This document shows positions 45,523 to 54,336 of a stretch of DNA of 64,000 nucleotides, piece by piece. The DNA lies in contig JACPFT010000012.1 of NCBI GenBank assembly GCA_016182845.1, forward strand, positions 1-64,000, written 5' to 3'. The notes under the pieces are model-generated. The model was given only the letters and a program-made list of their open reading frames with translations. It did not search any database and was not told the DNA's origin. Made by a program: the position numbers and the translations under genes. Positions within the stretch are counted from its first letter, which is position 1; the number at the start of each line of letters is the position of its first letter. The stretch is from Gammaproteobacteria bacterium. GTDB lineage: Bacteria; Pseudomonadota; Gammaproteobacteria; Enterobacterales; Permianibacteraceae.

Positions 45523-46749
45523 TCACCAGATCCGCAGTATCGGCGAGGTGACCACGAAGCATGCTCCCCAGGCGCGCGCATAAGCCAGCTGCGCCTCCAG
45601 CTCGGTCACCAGGTTCCAGGGCAGGAGGAGCACATAGTCAGGCCTATCCTGCTTCATGTGGTCTTCGGCGACGACGGGGATGCGGCTTCCCGGCAGGTAT
45701 TTTCCCTGCTTCGCCGGGTTGGCATCGACCACATAGGCCAACAAGTCCCGGCGCACACCCGCGAAATTGAGCAGGGTGTTGCCCTTGGCCGCCGCGCCGT
45801 AAGCGGCGACGCGCTTGCCTTCCGCCTTGGCCTGCAGGAGAAAGCGCAAGAGCGCGTGCTTGATACGGATCGCGGCAGGTTCCAGCGCGGCATAGTAAGC
45901 CGGAGTGCACACGCCCTCTCGGGCCTCTTCCGCCAGTGTGTCGGTCACCCGGGGGCAAACCACTTGGCGCCCGCTGTCCACGCGCTGCGCCCAGACCCGC
46001 AGCGAACCGCCGTGGGTCCTCAGGCGTTCCACGTCGAAGACCTGCAAGCCATTGCGCTCGAAGATCCCGGCCACGGCGCTCAAGGACAGGTAGGAATAAT
46101 GCTCGTGGTAGATGGTGTCGAACAGCCGGTCGCGGATTAGCACAGCCAGGTGGGGAAACTCGAAACTGGCGACCCCGCCGGGGTTGAGCAGGATGGCGAA
46201 ACCCGCGACGAAGTCGTTGATGTCCGGCACATGGGCCAATACGTTATTGGCCACCATCAGATCGGCGCCCTGCCCTTCGGCTTTCAGCCGCTCCGCCAGT
46301 TCTCGACCAAAGAACGCCTCGACAATGGGCAGGCCCTTGGCGCGCGCGGCGGCCGCCGTGCTGGCCGTCGGCTCGATGCCGAGGCAGGGAATGCCGCGCG
46401 CCCGCACATACTGCAATAAATAACCGTCATTGGCCGCCACCTCCACGACCCGGCTCGCCGGGCCGAGCTCGAAACGGGCGCAGGCCGTGCCCACGAAACG
46501 CTCGGCGTGGGCGAGCCAGGAGCGGGAAAACGAGCTGAAATAGGCATAATCCGGCGCGAACAACTCGTCGGCGCCGGTGTAATCCTCCACCTGGGCCAGC
46601 CAGCAAGCCTGGCAAACGAAGAGCTTGAGTGGATACCAGGCCTCGCCTGCGTTGAGACGCTCCGGGCTCAGATAGGCGTTGGACGGCGGCGCCGTGCCGA
46701 GATCGATGACGGGCAGGCCGTCGCGGGAGCCACAGGCGCGGCATCTCAT
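45523..46749 (-). CDS. Nucleotide-sugar C-methyltransferase (TylCIII/NovU type)
   Basis: A 408-residue, three-part methyltransferase. The N-terminal zinc domain has cysteines in MRCRACGSRDG and LFVCQACWLAQ. A SAM-binding domain is at about 85-200 (RVVEVAANDGYLLQYVRARGIPCLGIEP). The active-site TIYHEHYSYLS holds the Glu-His pair used by sugar C-3 methyltransferases. The C-terminal domain (KRVAAYGAAAKGNTLLNFAG) is also family-specific. It should add a branch methyl to a 4-keto-6-deoxy sugar such as the RfbG product. It starts 30 nt after the epimerase gene. Confidence 0.9.
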   Translation of the reverse strand: MRCRACGSRDGLPVIDLGTAPPSNAYLSPERLNAGEAWYPLKLFVCQACWLAQVEDYTGADELFAPDYAYFSSFSRSWLAHAERFVGTACARFELGPASRVVEVAANDGYLLQYVRARGIPCLGIEPTASTAAAARAKGLPIVEAFFGRELAERLKAEGQGADLMVANNVLAHVPDINDFVAGFAILLNPGGVASFEFPHLAVLIRDRLFDTIYHEHYSYLSLSAVAGIFERNGLQVFDVERLRTHGGSLRVWAQRVDSGRQVVCPRVTDTLAEEAREGVCTPAYYAALEPAAIRIKHALLRFLLQAKAEGKRVAAYGAAAKGNTLLNFAGVRRDLLAYVVDANPAKQGKYLPGSRIPVVAEDHMKQDRPDYVLLLPWNLVTELEAQLAYARAWGACFVVTSPILRIW

Positions 46750-46779
46750 ACCCAGACTCCTTTCATAAAGGCACTCTCC

Positions 46780-47340
46780 TCACAGCGAAATCCCCTCAAA
46801 GCGGGAGTCGATGAAAGCCCGCCCCGCGTCCCGCTCGGACAGCTGGGCGACCGGCAGGGGCCAGGCCACGGCGACGGCGGGATCGAGCGGATGCAGGCCG
46901 CCCTGATGCTCGGGGCTATAGGCCACGCTATGCAGGTAAAGCAGCTCGCTATCCGCCGCCAGGGCCTGGAAGCCATGGGCCATGCCTTCGCTCAGCAGCA
47001 GGCTGTAGCCGCAGCGCGGGTGCAGGCGCTCGCCGAACCAGGCCAGGCGCCGCGCCGAATCCCGGCGGATATCCACCGCCACATCGAAGACCTCGCCCTT
47101 CAGGCAGGTGACGATCTTGACCTCGGCCGCCGGCGGGTACTGAAAATGCAAGCCGCGCACGGCGCCGGCCTCGCGGGTGCGCGACCAGTTGATCTGCTGG
47201 CTGGCCATGACCAGGCCCAGGGCCTTCAGGCTGTCGACACAAAACAGGCGCATGAACTCGCCGCGCTCGTCGGCGTACTGCCCATGCCAGAGCCGCTGCA
47301 CGCCGGGCAATCCGGTTTCCTCCAGGCGTAGCGGCGTCAC
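46780..47340 (-). CDS. dTDP-4-dehydrorhamnose 3,5-epimerase-like enzyme
   Basis: A 186-residue cupin of the RmlC family. The base histidine lies in GAVRGLHFQYPP, the lysine in AEVKIVTCLKGEVFDVAVDIRRDS, and the C-terminal LLYLHSVAYSPEHQGGLHPLDP corresponds to the second active-site region. It would epimerise C3 and/or C5 of a 4-keto-6-deoxy sugar; next to RfbF and RfbG the substrate is more likely CDP-linked than dTDP-linked. A GTG start overlaps the stop of rfbG, and AGGAGG lies four bases before it. Confidence 0.86.
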   Translation of the reverse strand: MTPLRLEETGLPGVQRLWHGQYADERGEFMRLFCVDSLKALGLVMASQQINWSRTREAGAVRGLHFQYPPAAEVKIVTCLKGEVFDVAVDIRRDSARRLAWFGERLHPRCGYSLLLSEGMAHGFQALAADSELLYLHSVAYSPEHQGGLHPLDPAVAVAWPLPVAQLSERDAGRAFIDSRFEGISL

Positions 47341-48416
47341 GAGCCCTCCTGATAGGCGGCGAGCTGGACCAGACAGAATTCGCGCATGGCCTCGCCGTGC
47401 CGCCAGGCCTGGTGCCAGTCCAGGCTGCGGCGCAGGGCCTCCTCCAAGGACCAGCGCGGCCGCCAGCCCAGCTCATGGCGGGCGCGGCTGCTGTCCAGCT
47501 TCAATAGACCGGCTTCGTGAAACTCGCTCGCCTCCACCCGGTAACCCGGCGCGCCGGGCCAGAGGGCCGCGCAGCGCTCCAGGACCTCGGCCACCGGGCG
47601 CATGTCCGCCTCGTCGGGACCAAAATTCCACGCCCGGACCGGACCCGGCTGCTCAACGAGCCGCTGCGCCAGGCGCAAATAGCCGGCCAGAGGCTCCAGC
47701 ACATGCTGCCAGGGACGCACCGCCCCCGGATGACGCAAGACCACCGCCTCGCCCCGCGACCAGGCGGCCAAGACATCCGGCAACAAGCGGTCCGGCGCGA
47801 AATCGCCGCCGCCGATGACATTGCCGGCACGGGCCGTGGCCAGGGCGCAACCGTGCCGGCCATGGCCTTCCGGCGGAAAATACGAGGCGGCAAAGGACTC
47901 GCTGAGCAGGTCCGAACAGGCCTTGCTGCTGCTGTAGGGATCGTGCCCGCCCAGAGCCTCGTCCTCCCGGTAGGCCCATAGCCATTCCCGGTTTCGATAG
48001 ACCTTGTCGGTGGTCACCACGAGGACGGCACGCACACCGCCCGTCTGCCGCACCGCCTCCAGCAGGTGGAGCGTGCCCATGACATTCGTGGCATAGGTAC
48101 CGACCGGATCGCGATAGCCCTCGCGCACCAGGGCCTGGGCGGCCAGATGCAGCACGATTTCCGGGCGCACGGCGGCGACGGCGGCCTGCAAGGCGGCCTG
48201 GTCGCGGAGATCGCCGCTTCGATCCGAGGCCATGCCCTGGCCGACTCCAGCGAGTTCGAACAGGCTGGGCGCGGTCGGCGGCGCCAGGCTGTAGCCATGC
48301 ACTTCCGCCCCCAGGGATTGCAGCCACAGGCTAAGCCAACCGCCCTTGAAACCGGTGTGGCCGGTCAGGAACACCCGCCGGCCGCGCCAGAATGCCGCAT
48401 CCACGACGCCGCTCAC
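47337..48416 (-). CDS. rfbG: CDP-glucose 4,6-dehydratase
   Basis: A 359-residue SDR enzyme that converts CDP-glucose to CDP-4-keto-6-deoxyglucose. Signature elements are [31 protein letters not shown], the [11 protein letters not shown] region, and the catalytic [16 protein letters not shown]. HTGFKGxWL is specific to RfbG-type dehydratases. GTG at 48416 overlaps the TGA of rfbF by four bases, with GGAGG five bases upstream. Confidence 0.94.
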   Translation of the reverse strand: MSGVVDAAFWRGRRVFLTGHTGFKGGWLSLWLQSLGAEVHGYSLAPPTAPSLFELAGVGQGMASDRSGDLRDQAALQAAVAAVRPEIVLHLAAQALVREGYRDPVGTYATNVMGTLHLLEAVRQTGGVRAVLVVTTDKVYRNREWLWAYREDEALGGHDPYSSSKACSDLLSESFAASYFPPEGHGRHGCALATARAGNVIGGGDFAPDRLLPDVLAAWSRGEAVVLRHPGAVRPWQHVLEPLAGYLRLAQRLVEQPGPVRAWNFGPDEADMRPVAEVLERCAALWPGAPGYRVEASEFHEAGLLKLDSSRARHELGWRPRWSLEEALRRSLDWHQAWRHGEAMREFCLVQLAAYQEGS

Positions 48417-49183
48417 CAACTCCTCCAGGGGGCATCGCCGCCGGCCCAGAGCTGTTCCAGGTAGTTCTTGTCGCGCAGGGTATCCATGGGATGCCAGAAG
48501 CCGGCATGCTCATAGGCGCGCAGCTGATCCTCGGCGGCCAGGCGCTCCAGGGGCTCGGCCTCCCAGGCCGTGTCGTCATGGCGTATATAAGGAAGCACTT
48601 TCGGCGAGAGCACGAAGAAGCCGCCGTTGATCCAGCCGCCGTCGCCGCGCGGCTTCTCGATGAAACCGCGCACGGCATCGCCCTCGCGCTGCAGGGCGCC
48701 ATAGCGTCCCGGCGGCTGCACGGCGGTCACCGTGGCCAAGCGGCCATGGGCGCGGTGGAACTCCAGGCTTGCGGCGATATCCAGGTCCGACAGGCCGTCG
48801 CCGTAAGTGAAACAGAAGGCCTCGTCCCGTTCCACATAGCGCCCCACCCGCTTCAGGCGTCCGCCGGTCATGGTATCCAGCCCCGTGTCCACCAGGGTCA
48901 CGCGCCAGGGCTCGCTGTAATTCTGATGCACTTCCATCTGGTTCTGGGCCATGTCGAAGGTAACATCGGAGGTGTGCAGGAAGTAATTGGCGAAGAAATC
49001 CTTGATGGCATAGCCCTTGTAGCCCAGGCAGATCACGAACTCGTTGATCCCGTGGGCCGAATAGCTCTTCATCAGATGCCAGAGTATGGGCATGCCGCCT
49101 ATCTCGACCATGGGTTTGGGCCGCAGATGGGACTCCTCGCTGATGCGCGTACCCAGGCCGCCGGCCAGAATCACTGCTTTCAT
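48413..49183 (-). CDS. rfbF: Glucose-1-phosphate cytidylyltransferase
   Basis: A 256-residue nucleotidyltransferase making CDP-glucose from CTP and glucose-1-phosphate. The start [39 protein letters not shown] and [14 protein letters not shown] are RfbF-specific, and [18 protein letters not shown] closes the protein as usual. The frame is open further upstream, but ATG at 49183 overlaps the stop of the glycosyltransferase gene by four bases and begins the conserved sequence. It opens the CDP-sugar pathway. Confidence 0.95.
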   Translation of the reverse strand: MKAVILAGGLGTRISEESHLRPKPMVEIGGMPILWHLMKSYSAHGINEFVICLGYKGYAIKDFFANYFLHTSDVTFDMAQNQMEVHQNYSEPWRVTLVDTGLDTMTGGRLKRVGRYVERDEAFCFTYGDGLSDLDIAASLEFHRAHGRLATVTAVQPPGRYGALQREGDAVRGFIEKPRGDGGWINGGFFVLSPKVLPYIRHDDTAWEAEPLERLAAEDQLRAYEHAGFWHPMDTLRDKNYLEQLWAGGDAPWRSW

Positions 49184-52023
49184 GCTTTCACCACCTCCCC
49201 GCACCGTTTCCGCCACATGCCCCGGTAGGCGCCTTCGACCTTCTGCGCGAAGCCGGCGCCGTCGCACAACGGCGAGGCACGCATCAGCTCGCGCAATCCC
49301 TCGCGTATCGCGACCAGCGCCCCCACATCAGAAGCGAGCGCCACGGCCTTTGCGACATACTCTTCTTCCGTGTCGGCGATCCACTCCGGACGCCCGAGTC
49401 CCCGCAAGATGGTGGCGCCGAGGCGGCCCATGGAAGGGCGTGCACGCAGCGTCACAAACGGGACACCTTGCCACAATCCCTCGAACAGTGTCGTCCCCGA
49501 GTTGTGCGGGAAGCAGTCCAAGGCGATATCCATGGCCGCCAATGCCGGCCAAGGCGGCGAGGTACAGCCCATGTCCAGGCGCTCCCGGGGAATGCCCAGG
49601 GCGTCCAGCTGAGCGGCAATATGCTCTTGTATCCCCGGATCGATGAAATTGCTGCTGTTCAGCATCAACCGGGAACCGGGTACGCCGTGGAGAATCTCGG
49701 CCCAGGCCTTCAACACGCGATGGTTGATGCGCAGGGAGCGGCTCAGGGTGCCGAAGGTCACGTAGCCGTTGCGCAGCGCCGGCAACGGCCCCACCTCGGG
49801 CATGGTTTCATTGGCACGGTAGGCGAACTCCGGCAAAGCCATGCGCCAGGGCGTTTCGGCAAATAGATGCTCGTAACCGACGGGAACCGTCTCCTCGTCC
49901 GTCAGGAAGTAGTCCATGGCCTTCAGGCCGGTGGTATAGCCGAATCCCAACCAACTCACCTGGATCGGCGCGGGTTTGAGCGCAAACATGGCCAGGCGAT
50001 TGCCTTCGGTATGGCCGGCCAGGTCCACCAGGATGTCGATGCCGTCGGCATGAATCTGCTCGGCCAGCTGTTTATCCGACATCCCCACCGAATGGCGCCA
50101 GACATCCACATAGCCCCTCATTTCCTCGGTCACGTAGTCCGGATTGGCGACATCGGCATAGGCGTATATTTCGTAGTTCGCATGATCGTGATGGGCGAGC
50201 AGCGGGTCGACGAAATAGCGGCAGGCGTGCATACGGAAGTCGGGGGACACATAGCCGATGCGCAGACGGCGCTCCGGTTCGAGCACTCCCAGGAATTCGG
50301 CGTAGAGCCGCTCGGGATAATAGCGCTGCAATACCCCGGTATACTCGTCAAAGATCCGCTCAGCCGTCCAATCCGCATGGTAGTTGATCGCGAACAGCAG
50401 GTTGGAGCGCGCCAGGTTGTAGTGGTCGATGACGTAGTGATAATGGCTGATCGCCTCGTCGAAGTTGCCGAAACAGACTTCAGTATTGCCCAGGTTGTTA
50501 TGGGCTTCGGCCAGCTTCGGGTCGAGCTCGAGGGCCTTCCTATAGATGTCCCGCGCCTTGCTGGGCAATCCCTGGTTTAGATACGCATTGCCCAGATTGT
50601 TCCAAAAGATCGCCGAATCATTCCGCCGCGTCACGGCTTCTTGCAGGCATGCCTCGGCTTCCTCGGGGCGACGCATGGCGAGGTAGATGTTCCCCAGGTT
50701 GTTCCAAGCCTCCACATACTGAGGATTGGCGGCAATGGCGCGCTTCAGGCAGCCCTCGGCATCGGCCGTACGGCCCAGGTTCTTGTAGACATTGCCCAGA
50801 TTGTTCCAGGCCATGGCGTAGTCGGAACGGATGCGTAGCGCATGCAGAAAGCAGGTTTCCGCCCGGTCCAGTTCGCAATCCTCGGTGGCGAGGCAGCCCA
50901 GGTTGTTCCAGGCTTCAGAGTAATCCGGTTTAAGGCCGATCGCCTGCTCGAAGCAGGTACGGGCCTCGGCCTTGGGACGCTTGATGGCAAGGCGGGCGTT
51001 GCCCAATAGATACCAGGCCTTGGCGGCCTGGGGATTGCTGTGGACGGCGCGTTCATACCACGCGAGCATGCCGGTGAGGTCGCCCTGGGCACGGCAGGAC
51101 TCGCCCATTCCCTCAAAGGCCCAAAGGTCGTCGGAGCGCGTGGCCAATACGCCCACGAAAGTCGCCTGAGCCTCGGCATGCAAGCCTTTTCGCAGTGCTA
51201 TCCATGCTTGCGCGACGCGGGCCTCCCGATTACCGGGGTCCAGACTCAGCCCGCGGCTGAGCAGGGGCTCTGCCCCCGCCAACTCCCCGAGTTCCAGAAG
51301 ACATCGCCCCATAGCCAGGACCGCCTCGGCATCGTCCGGGGCACGCGCTACGACCGGTTGGAGCATGGCAGCGGCCTCATGCCAATGCTCCAACCGGGCA
51401 TGGGCAAGGCCGGTAGCACGGCGCACAGCCACCAGCTCCGGCGACTCCCTGAGCAAGGCCTCGCCAATGCTGACCGCATGCACCCAATCCCCCGCCGTCA
51501 TCGCCTCATGCATCGCCGAATCGAGGGCGAGATGCGTGGCATTGCGCAGACAGCAGCGCTTGTACTTTTGCCCGCTGCCGCAGGGACAGGGATCGTTGCG
51601 CCCCACCACCGCCGGTGCCGTGGGTCCTAAAGTGGACATCGCCTCCCGTAAGCGCTCGATCATCCCCAGCAACTGCTCCGCCTCCCTGTGATGGGGGTCC
51701 AGCAGCAAGGCTTGGCGCCAGGACTGGGCGCAGGTTTCGTAGGCCTTGAGTTGAATGCACGCCTTGCCGAGCTGCACAAAAGCGTCGGCGTTTTCCGGCT
51801 CCAACTCCACCAGGCGTTCGAAGCTGCTCAGCGCGGTGCTCGAATCGCGGCAAGCCAGAGCGGCCTCGCCCATCATGCGCCAACAATCCGCCACATCTGG
51901 ATCCCGTGCCAGAACCTGCGCGCAAGAATTGCGCGTCCGGTTGTAGTCCCCTTCATCGAAGGCGAGCTTGGCATTACCCAGAAAGAAGTCCCTACGCCAT
52001 GTCTGCATGCTCAGTTCCGCCAT
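49180..52023 (-). CDS. TPR / SEC-C / GT41 glycosyltransferase, probable flagellin glycosyltransferase
   Basis: A 947-residue cytoplasmic protein. TPR-like helices cover about 10-130. A SEC-C zinc motif lies at about 141-159 ([20 protein letters not shown]). About ten more TPRs follow ([24 protein letters not shown] and similar) to about residue 535. An O-GlcNAc-transferase-like GT41 domain runs from about 585 to 930 ([68 protein letters not shown]). It likely transfers a sugar to Ser/Thr of flagellin, whose gene is divergent next door. ATG at 52023 is preferred; ATG at 52008 with GGAA upstream is possible. Confidence 0.9.
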   Translation of the reverse strand: MAELSMQTWRRDFFLGNAKLAFDEGDYNRTRNSCAQVLARDPDVADCWRMMGEAALACRDSSTALSSFERLVELEPENADAFVQLGKACIQLKAYETCAQSWRQALLLDPHHREAEQLLGMIERLREAMSTLGPTAPAVVGRNDPCPCGSGQKYKRCCLRNATHLALDSAMHEAMTAGDWVHAVSIGEALLRESPELVAVRRATGLAHARLEHWHEAAAMLQPVVARAPDDAEAVLAMGRCLLELGELAGAEPLLSRGLSLDPGNREARVAQAWIALRKGLHAEAQATFVGVLATRSDDLWAFEGMGESCRAQGDLTGMLAWYERAVHSNPQAAKAWYLLGNARLAIKRPKAEARTCFEQAIGLKPDYSEAWNNLGCLATEDCELDRAETCFLHALRIRSDYAMAWNNLGNVYKNLGRTADAEGCLKRAIAANPQYVEAWNNLGNIYLAMRRPEEAEACLQEAVTRRNDSAIFWNNLGNAYLNQGLPSKARDIYRKALELDPKLAEAHNNLGNTEVCFGNFDEAISHYHYVIDHYNLARSNLLFAINYHADWTAERIFDEYTGVLQRYYPERLYAEFLGVLEPERRLRIGYVSPDFRMHACRYFVDPLLAHHDHANYEIYAYADVANPDYVTEEMRGYVDVWRHSVGMSDKQLAEQIHADGIDILVDLAGHTEGNRLAMFALKPAPIQVSWLGFGYTTGLKAMDYFLTDEETVPVGYEHLFAETPWRMALPEFAYRANETMPEVGPLPALRNGYVTFGTLSRSLRINHRVLKAWAEILHGVPGSRLMLNSSNFIDPGIQEHIAAQLDALGIPRERLDMGCTSPPWPALAAMDIALDCFPHNSGTTLFEGLWQGVPFVTLRARPSMGRLGATILRGLGRPEWIADTEEEYVAKAVALASDVGALVAIREGLRELMRASPLCDGAGFAQKVEGAYRGMWRKRCGEVVKA

Positions 52024-52068
52024 AAAACCGTCGCAATCGTTCGCACGAGCTATAATGAGCAGTGTCTC

Positions 52069-52084
52069 TGCATGATTTATGCCA
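52069..52084 (-). promoter_or_regulatory. Possible sigma-54 promoter of the glycosylation operon
   Basis: The minus strand reads TGGCATAAATCATGCA, keeping the essential GG and GC of the sigma-54 consensus with two mismatches. It would start RNA near 52057, about 34 bases before the chosen ATG, placing the operon under flagellar control. Confidence 0.4.
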
Positions 52085-52170
52085 GACCATGGCATTCCTT
52101 TGATGTCAACAACTTGCAGCACTGGCTAGTACAAACGGCGGGATCGCCAATTTTCTTCGCAAGTCCCCCC

Positions 52171-52197
52171 TAAAGTTGTCACCGGCACCGCCGATAC
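52171..52197 (+). promoter_or_regulatory. Sigma-28 (FliA) promoter of the second flagellin gene
   Basis: TAAAGTTG (52171-52178), eleven bases, then GCCGATAC (52190-52197). This matches TAAAGTTT-N11-GCCGATAA at 14 of 16 positions. The leader is about 90 bases. Confidence 0.92.
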
Positions 52198-52216
52198 ACA
52201 AGTCAGCAAGAGCCGA

Positions 52217-52273
52217 GTTCTCAGCTTCGTTCCTGCGTTCCATCCTCCAGCTTTGTGAGTTCCTGTTCTCAGC
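52217..52273 (+). repeat. GTTCTCAGC motif pair in the leader of the second flagellin
   Basis: GTTCTCAGC at 52217-52225 and 52265-52273, 80 and 32 bases upstream of the ATG. Both lie downstream of the sigma-28 promoter and so in the leader RNA. Confidence 0.85.
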
Positions 52274-52296
52274 GGGGACATCGAAGGAGACCTATC

Positions 52297-53799
52297 ATGG
52301 GTAACGTTATTGCCAGTAACATCGCGTCGTTGAATGCCCAGCGTAACCTGCTTGGCGTCAACAACAGCCTCTCGACTACTTTTCAGCGCCTCTCCTCCGG
52401 TCTGCGCATCAACAGCGCCAAAGACGACGCTGCCGGCCTGCAGATCAGCAACCGCTTGACCTCGCAGATCAACGGCTTGAACCAAGCCGTCCGCAATGCC
52501 AACGACGGCGTGTCCCTGTCTCAGACCGCGGAAGGCGCCTTGCAGGAGTCTACCTCGATCCTGCAGCGTATTCGCGACCTGTCCATCCAGTCTGCCAACG
52601 GCTCCAACGGCTCGTCGGAACGCCTCGCGCTGCAGGAAGAAGTGAGTCAGTTGCAGCAGGAACTGAACCGTATCGCCGATACCACCTCTTTCGGCGGCCG
52701 CAAGCTGTTGGACGGCAGTTTCGGCGCGCAGTCCTTCCAGGTCGGCTCCAATGCCTTCGAAACCATCTCCGTGGCGCTGGGTTCCTTCCGTGCCGACGAT
52801 ATCGGTAACAATACCCGCACCTTGACCGGTACGGCTTCCGGCGCCGGCCTCGGTACCGTGAACACCGGTTCCAGCTTCGCCAACGCCGCCAACGACGTCG
52901 CCGGCTCCCTGCAGATCACCGGTTTTGCCGGTTCCAGCCAGAGCTTCTCGGTCGTCGGCGCCTCGGCCAAGAGCCTCGCCGACTCCGTCAACGGTCAGAG
53001 TTCCAGTACCGGCGTCACCGCCGATGCGCGCACCGTGGCCCGCATCAACTCGTTCAGCGCCGCCGGTACGGTCACCTTCAGCCTGTTCGGCTCCAACTCG
53101 ACCGGCGTCGCGATCAGCGCGAACCTCACCGGCACCACGGATTTCACCGATCTGGCCAAGGCCATCAACGATCAGGCCTCCCAAACCGGCATCTCCGCCG
53201 CGGTGGACTCCAATGGCTTGGTGCTGACCAGCGAAAACGGTGACGACATCGGCATCGCCGACTATGCCAACACCGCGACGACCGGCAACGAAACCTTCAG
53301 TATCAGTACCCTCAATTACGAAGGCGATACCCTTCAGTACGGCGCCTACACCGTCACCGAAGGTGGTGCGACCGATTCCGCGCGCGTTACCGGCGTGGTC
53401 AAGCTGAACAGCCAGAAATCCTTTACCTCCACGGCGACCGATGTCTCGGTGGATGCCGCCGGTACCGGCTTGTCGAGCTTGTCCCAAGTGGCACAAGTCG
53501 ACATTTCGACCCAAATCGGAGCCCAGAAAGCCTTGGATGTTGTCGACTCGGCCTTGGCCTCCATCGACAGTTCCCGCGCGGGTCTAGGTGCCATTCAAAA
53601 CCGTTTGACCTCGACCATCTCCAACCTGAACAGTATCGTCGAAAACGTGTCGGCGTCCCGCTCCCGCGTGCGCGATACCGACTTCGCGGCGGAAACCGCC
53701 GCCCTGTCGAAGAACCAGGTGCTGCAGCAGGCCGGCCTCGCCATCCTTGCTCAGGCGAATGCCTCCGGCCAGTCGATCCTGTCGCTCCTGAGAGGGTAA
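52297..53799 (+). CDS. fliC: Flagellin (second, probably major copy)
   Basis: A 500-residue flagellin with intact D0/D1 ends ([38 protein letters not shown] and [33 protein letters not shown]). It has exactly the same length as the first copy and no obvious gap against it, with substitutions scattered throughout. The near-perfect sigma-28 promoter and the following flaG-fliD-fliS genes mark it as the main filament gene. ATG at 52297 has AAGGAG eight bases upstream. The Ser/Thr-rich centre is a likely glycosylation target. Confidence 0.97.
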   Translation: MGNVIASNIASLNAQRNLLGVNNSLSTTFQRLSSGLRINSAKDDAAGLQISNRLTSQINGLNQAVRNANDGVSLSQTAEGALQESTSILQRIRDLSIQSANGSNGSSERLALQEEVSQLQQELNRIADTTSFGGRKLLDGSFGAQSFQVGSNAFETISVALGSFRADDIGNNTRTLTGTASGAGLGTVNTGSSFANAANDVAGSLQITGFAGSSQSFSVVGASAKSLADSVNGQSSSTGVTADARTVARINSFSAAGTVTFSLFGSNSTGVAISANLTGTTDFTDLAKAINDQASQTGISAAVDSNGLVLTSENGDDIGIADYANTATTGNETFSISTLNYEGDTLQYGAYTVTEGGATDSARVTGVVKLNSQKSFTSTATDVSVDAAGTGLSSLSQVAQVDISTQIGAQKALDVVDSALASIDSSRAGLGAIQNRLTSTISNLNSIVENVSASRSRVRDTDFAAETAALSKNQVLQQAGLAILAQANASGQSILSLLRG

Positions 53800-53807
53800 T
53801 GAGACGG

Positions 53808-53834
53808 GGGCCCGGGTCGCACTAGCCCGGGCCC
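53808..53834 (+). other. GC-rich hairpin between flagellin and flaG
   Basis: GGGCCCGGG (53808-53816) and CCCGGGCCC (53826-53834) pair perfectly with a nine-base loop. No T-run follows, so it may protect the flagellin mRNA 3' end or limit read-through into flaG instead of acting as a full terminator. Confidence 0.6.
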
Positions 53835-53866
53835 TACTCCATGTCGAAGAGAAGTGAGGTAAAGTG

Positions 53867-54289
53867 ATGGCATTCGAAATCGGTAGTCTTTCCGCGGAGA
53901 CTACGGTTCGTGCCGCACAGGCCACGCGTACGCCAGGCGGTGCAGGCTCAACGAACATCGTCGCCATCCGTGGGACCCGGCAAGATCTTGCCGGTATTGG
54001 CATTTCCGCTCCAGCTGAACCCCCAGACGAAGCGGGTGCGGAGAAAAAGGCGGCCGAGGCGGCCCTGGCTACAGCAAACGAGTTGCCGCAACAACTTCGC
54101 CGCAGCCTAGAATTCCGCTTGGATGAAGACTATGGTCGGCCTATCATTACCATTCGGGACACGGAAACCGAAGAGGTCATCCGACAGATCCCACCCGAAG
54201 AAATCGTCGAGTTCTCTAAATATTTACGGGAACTTGCCGAAAACCAAGGAGAGCAGATAACGGGTTTGGTTGTCCGGTTGGAAGCTTAA
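53867..54289 (+). CDS. flaG: FlaG-family protein
   Basis: A 140-residue protein. The conserved C-terminal FlaG core is LEFRLDEDYGRPIITIRDTETEEVIRQIPPEEIVEFSKYLREL. The first half is alanine-rich and variable. In Pseudomonas and Vibrio, FlaG influences filament length, and its gene lies between fliC and fliD as here. ATG at 53867 has GAGG seven bases upstream. It may be reached by read-through from the flagellin promoter. Confidence 0.93.
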   Translation: MAFEIGSLSAETTVRAAQATRTPGGAGSTNIVAIRGTRQDLAGIGISAPAEPPDEAGAEKKAAEAALATANELPQQLRRSLEFRLDEDYGRPIITIRDTETEEVIRQIPPEEIVEFSKYLRELAENQGEQITGLVVRLEA

Positions 54290-54290
54290 T

Positions 54291-54305
54291 AGGCACGTTT
54301 TTTGC
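54291..54305 (+). promoter_or_regulatory. Sigma-54 promoter of fliD-fliS
   Basis: AGGCACGTTTTTTGC holds GGCAC (54292-54296), five bases and TTGC (54302-54305), an exact match to the -24/-12 core. It lies directly after the flaG stop, 31 bases before the fliD ATG. Confidence 0.88.
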
Positions 54306-54336
54306 CTGTTAAGCTTGACCCAACGAGGAGAAAGCG

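Noticed and set aside
53808-53834. Hairpin after the second flagellin as a Rho-independent terminator
   Set aside because: The stem is strong but no T-run follows on either strand, so it is listed only as a structure.
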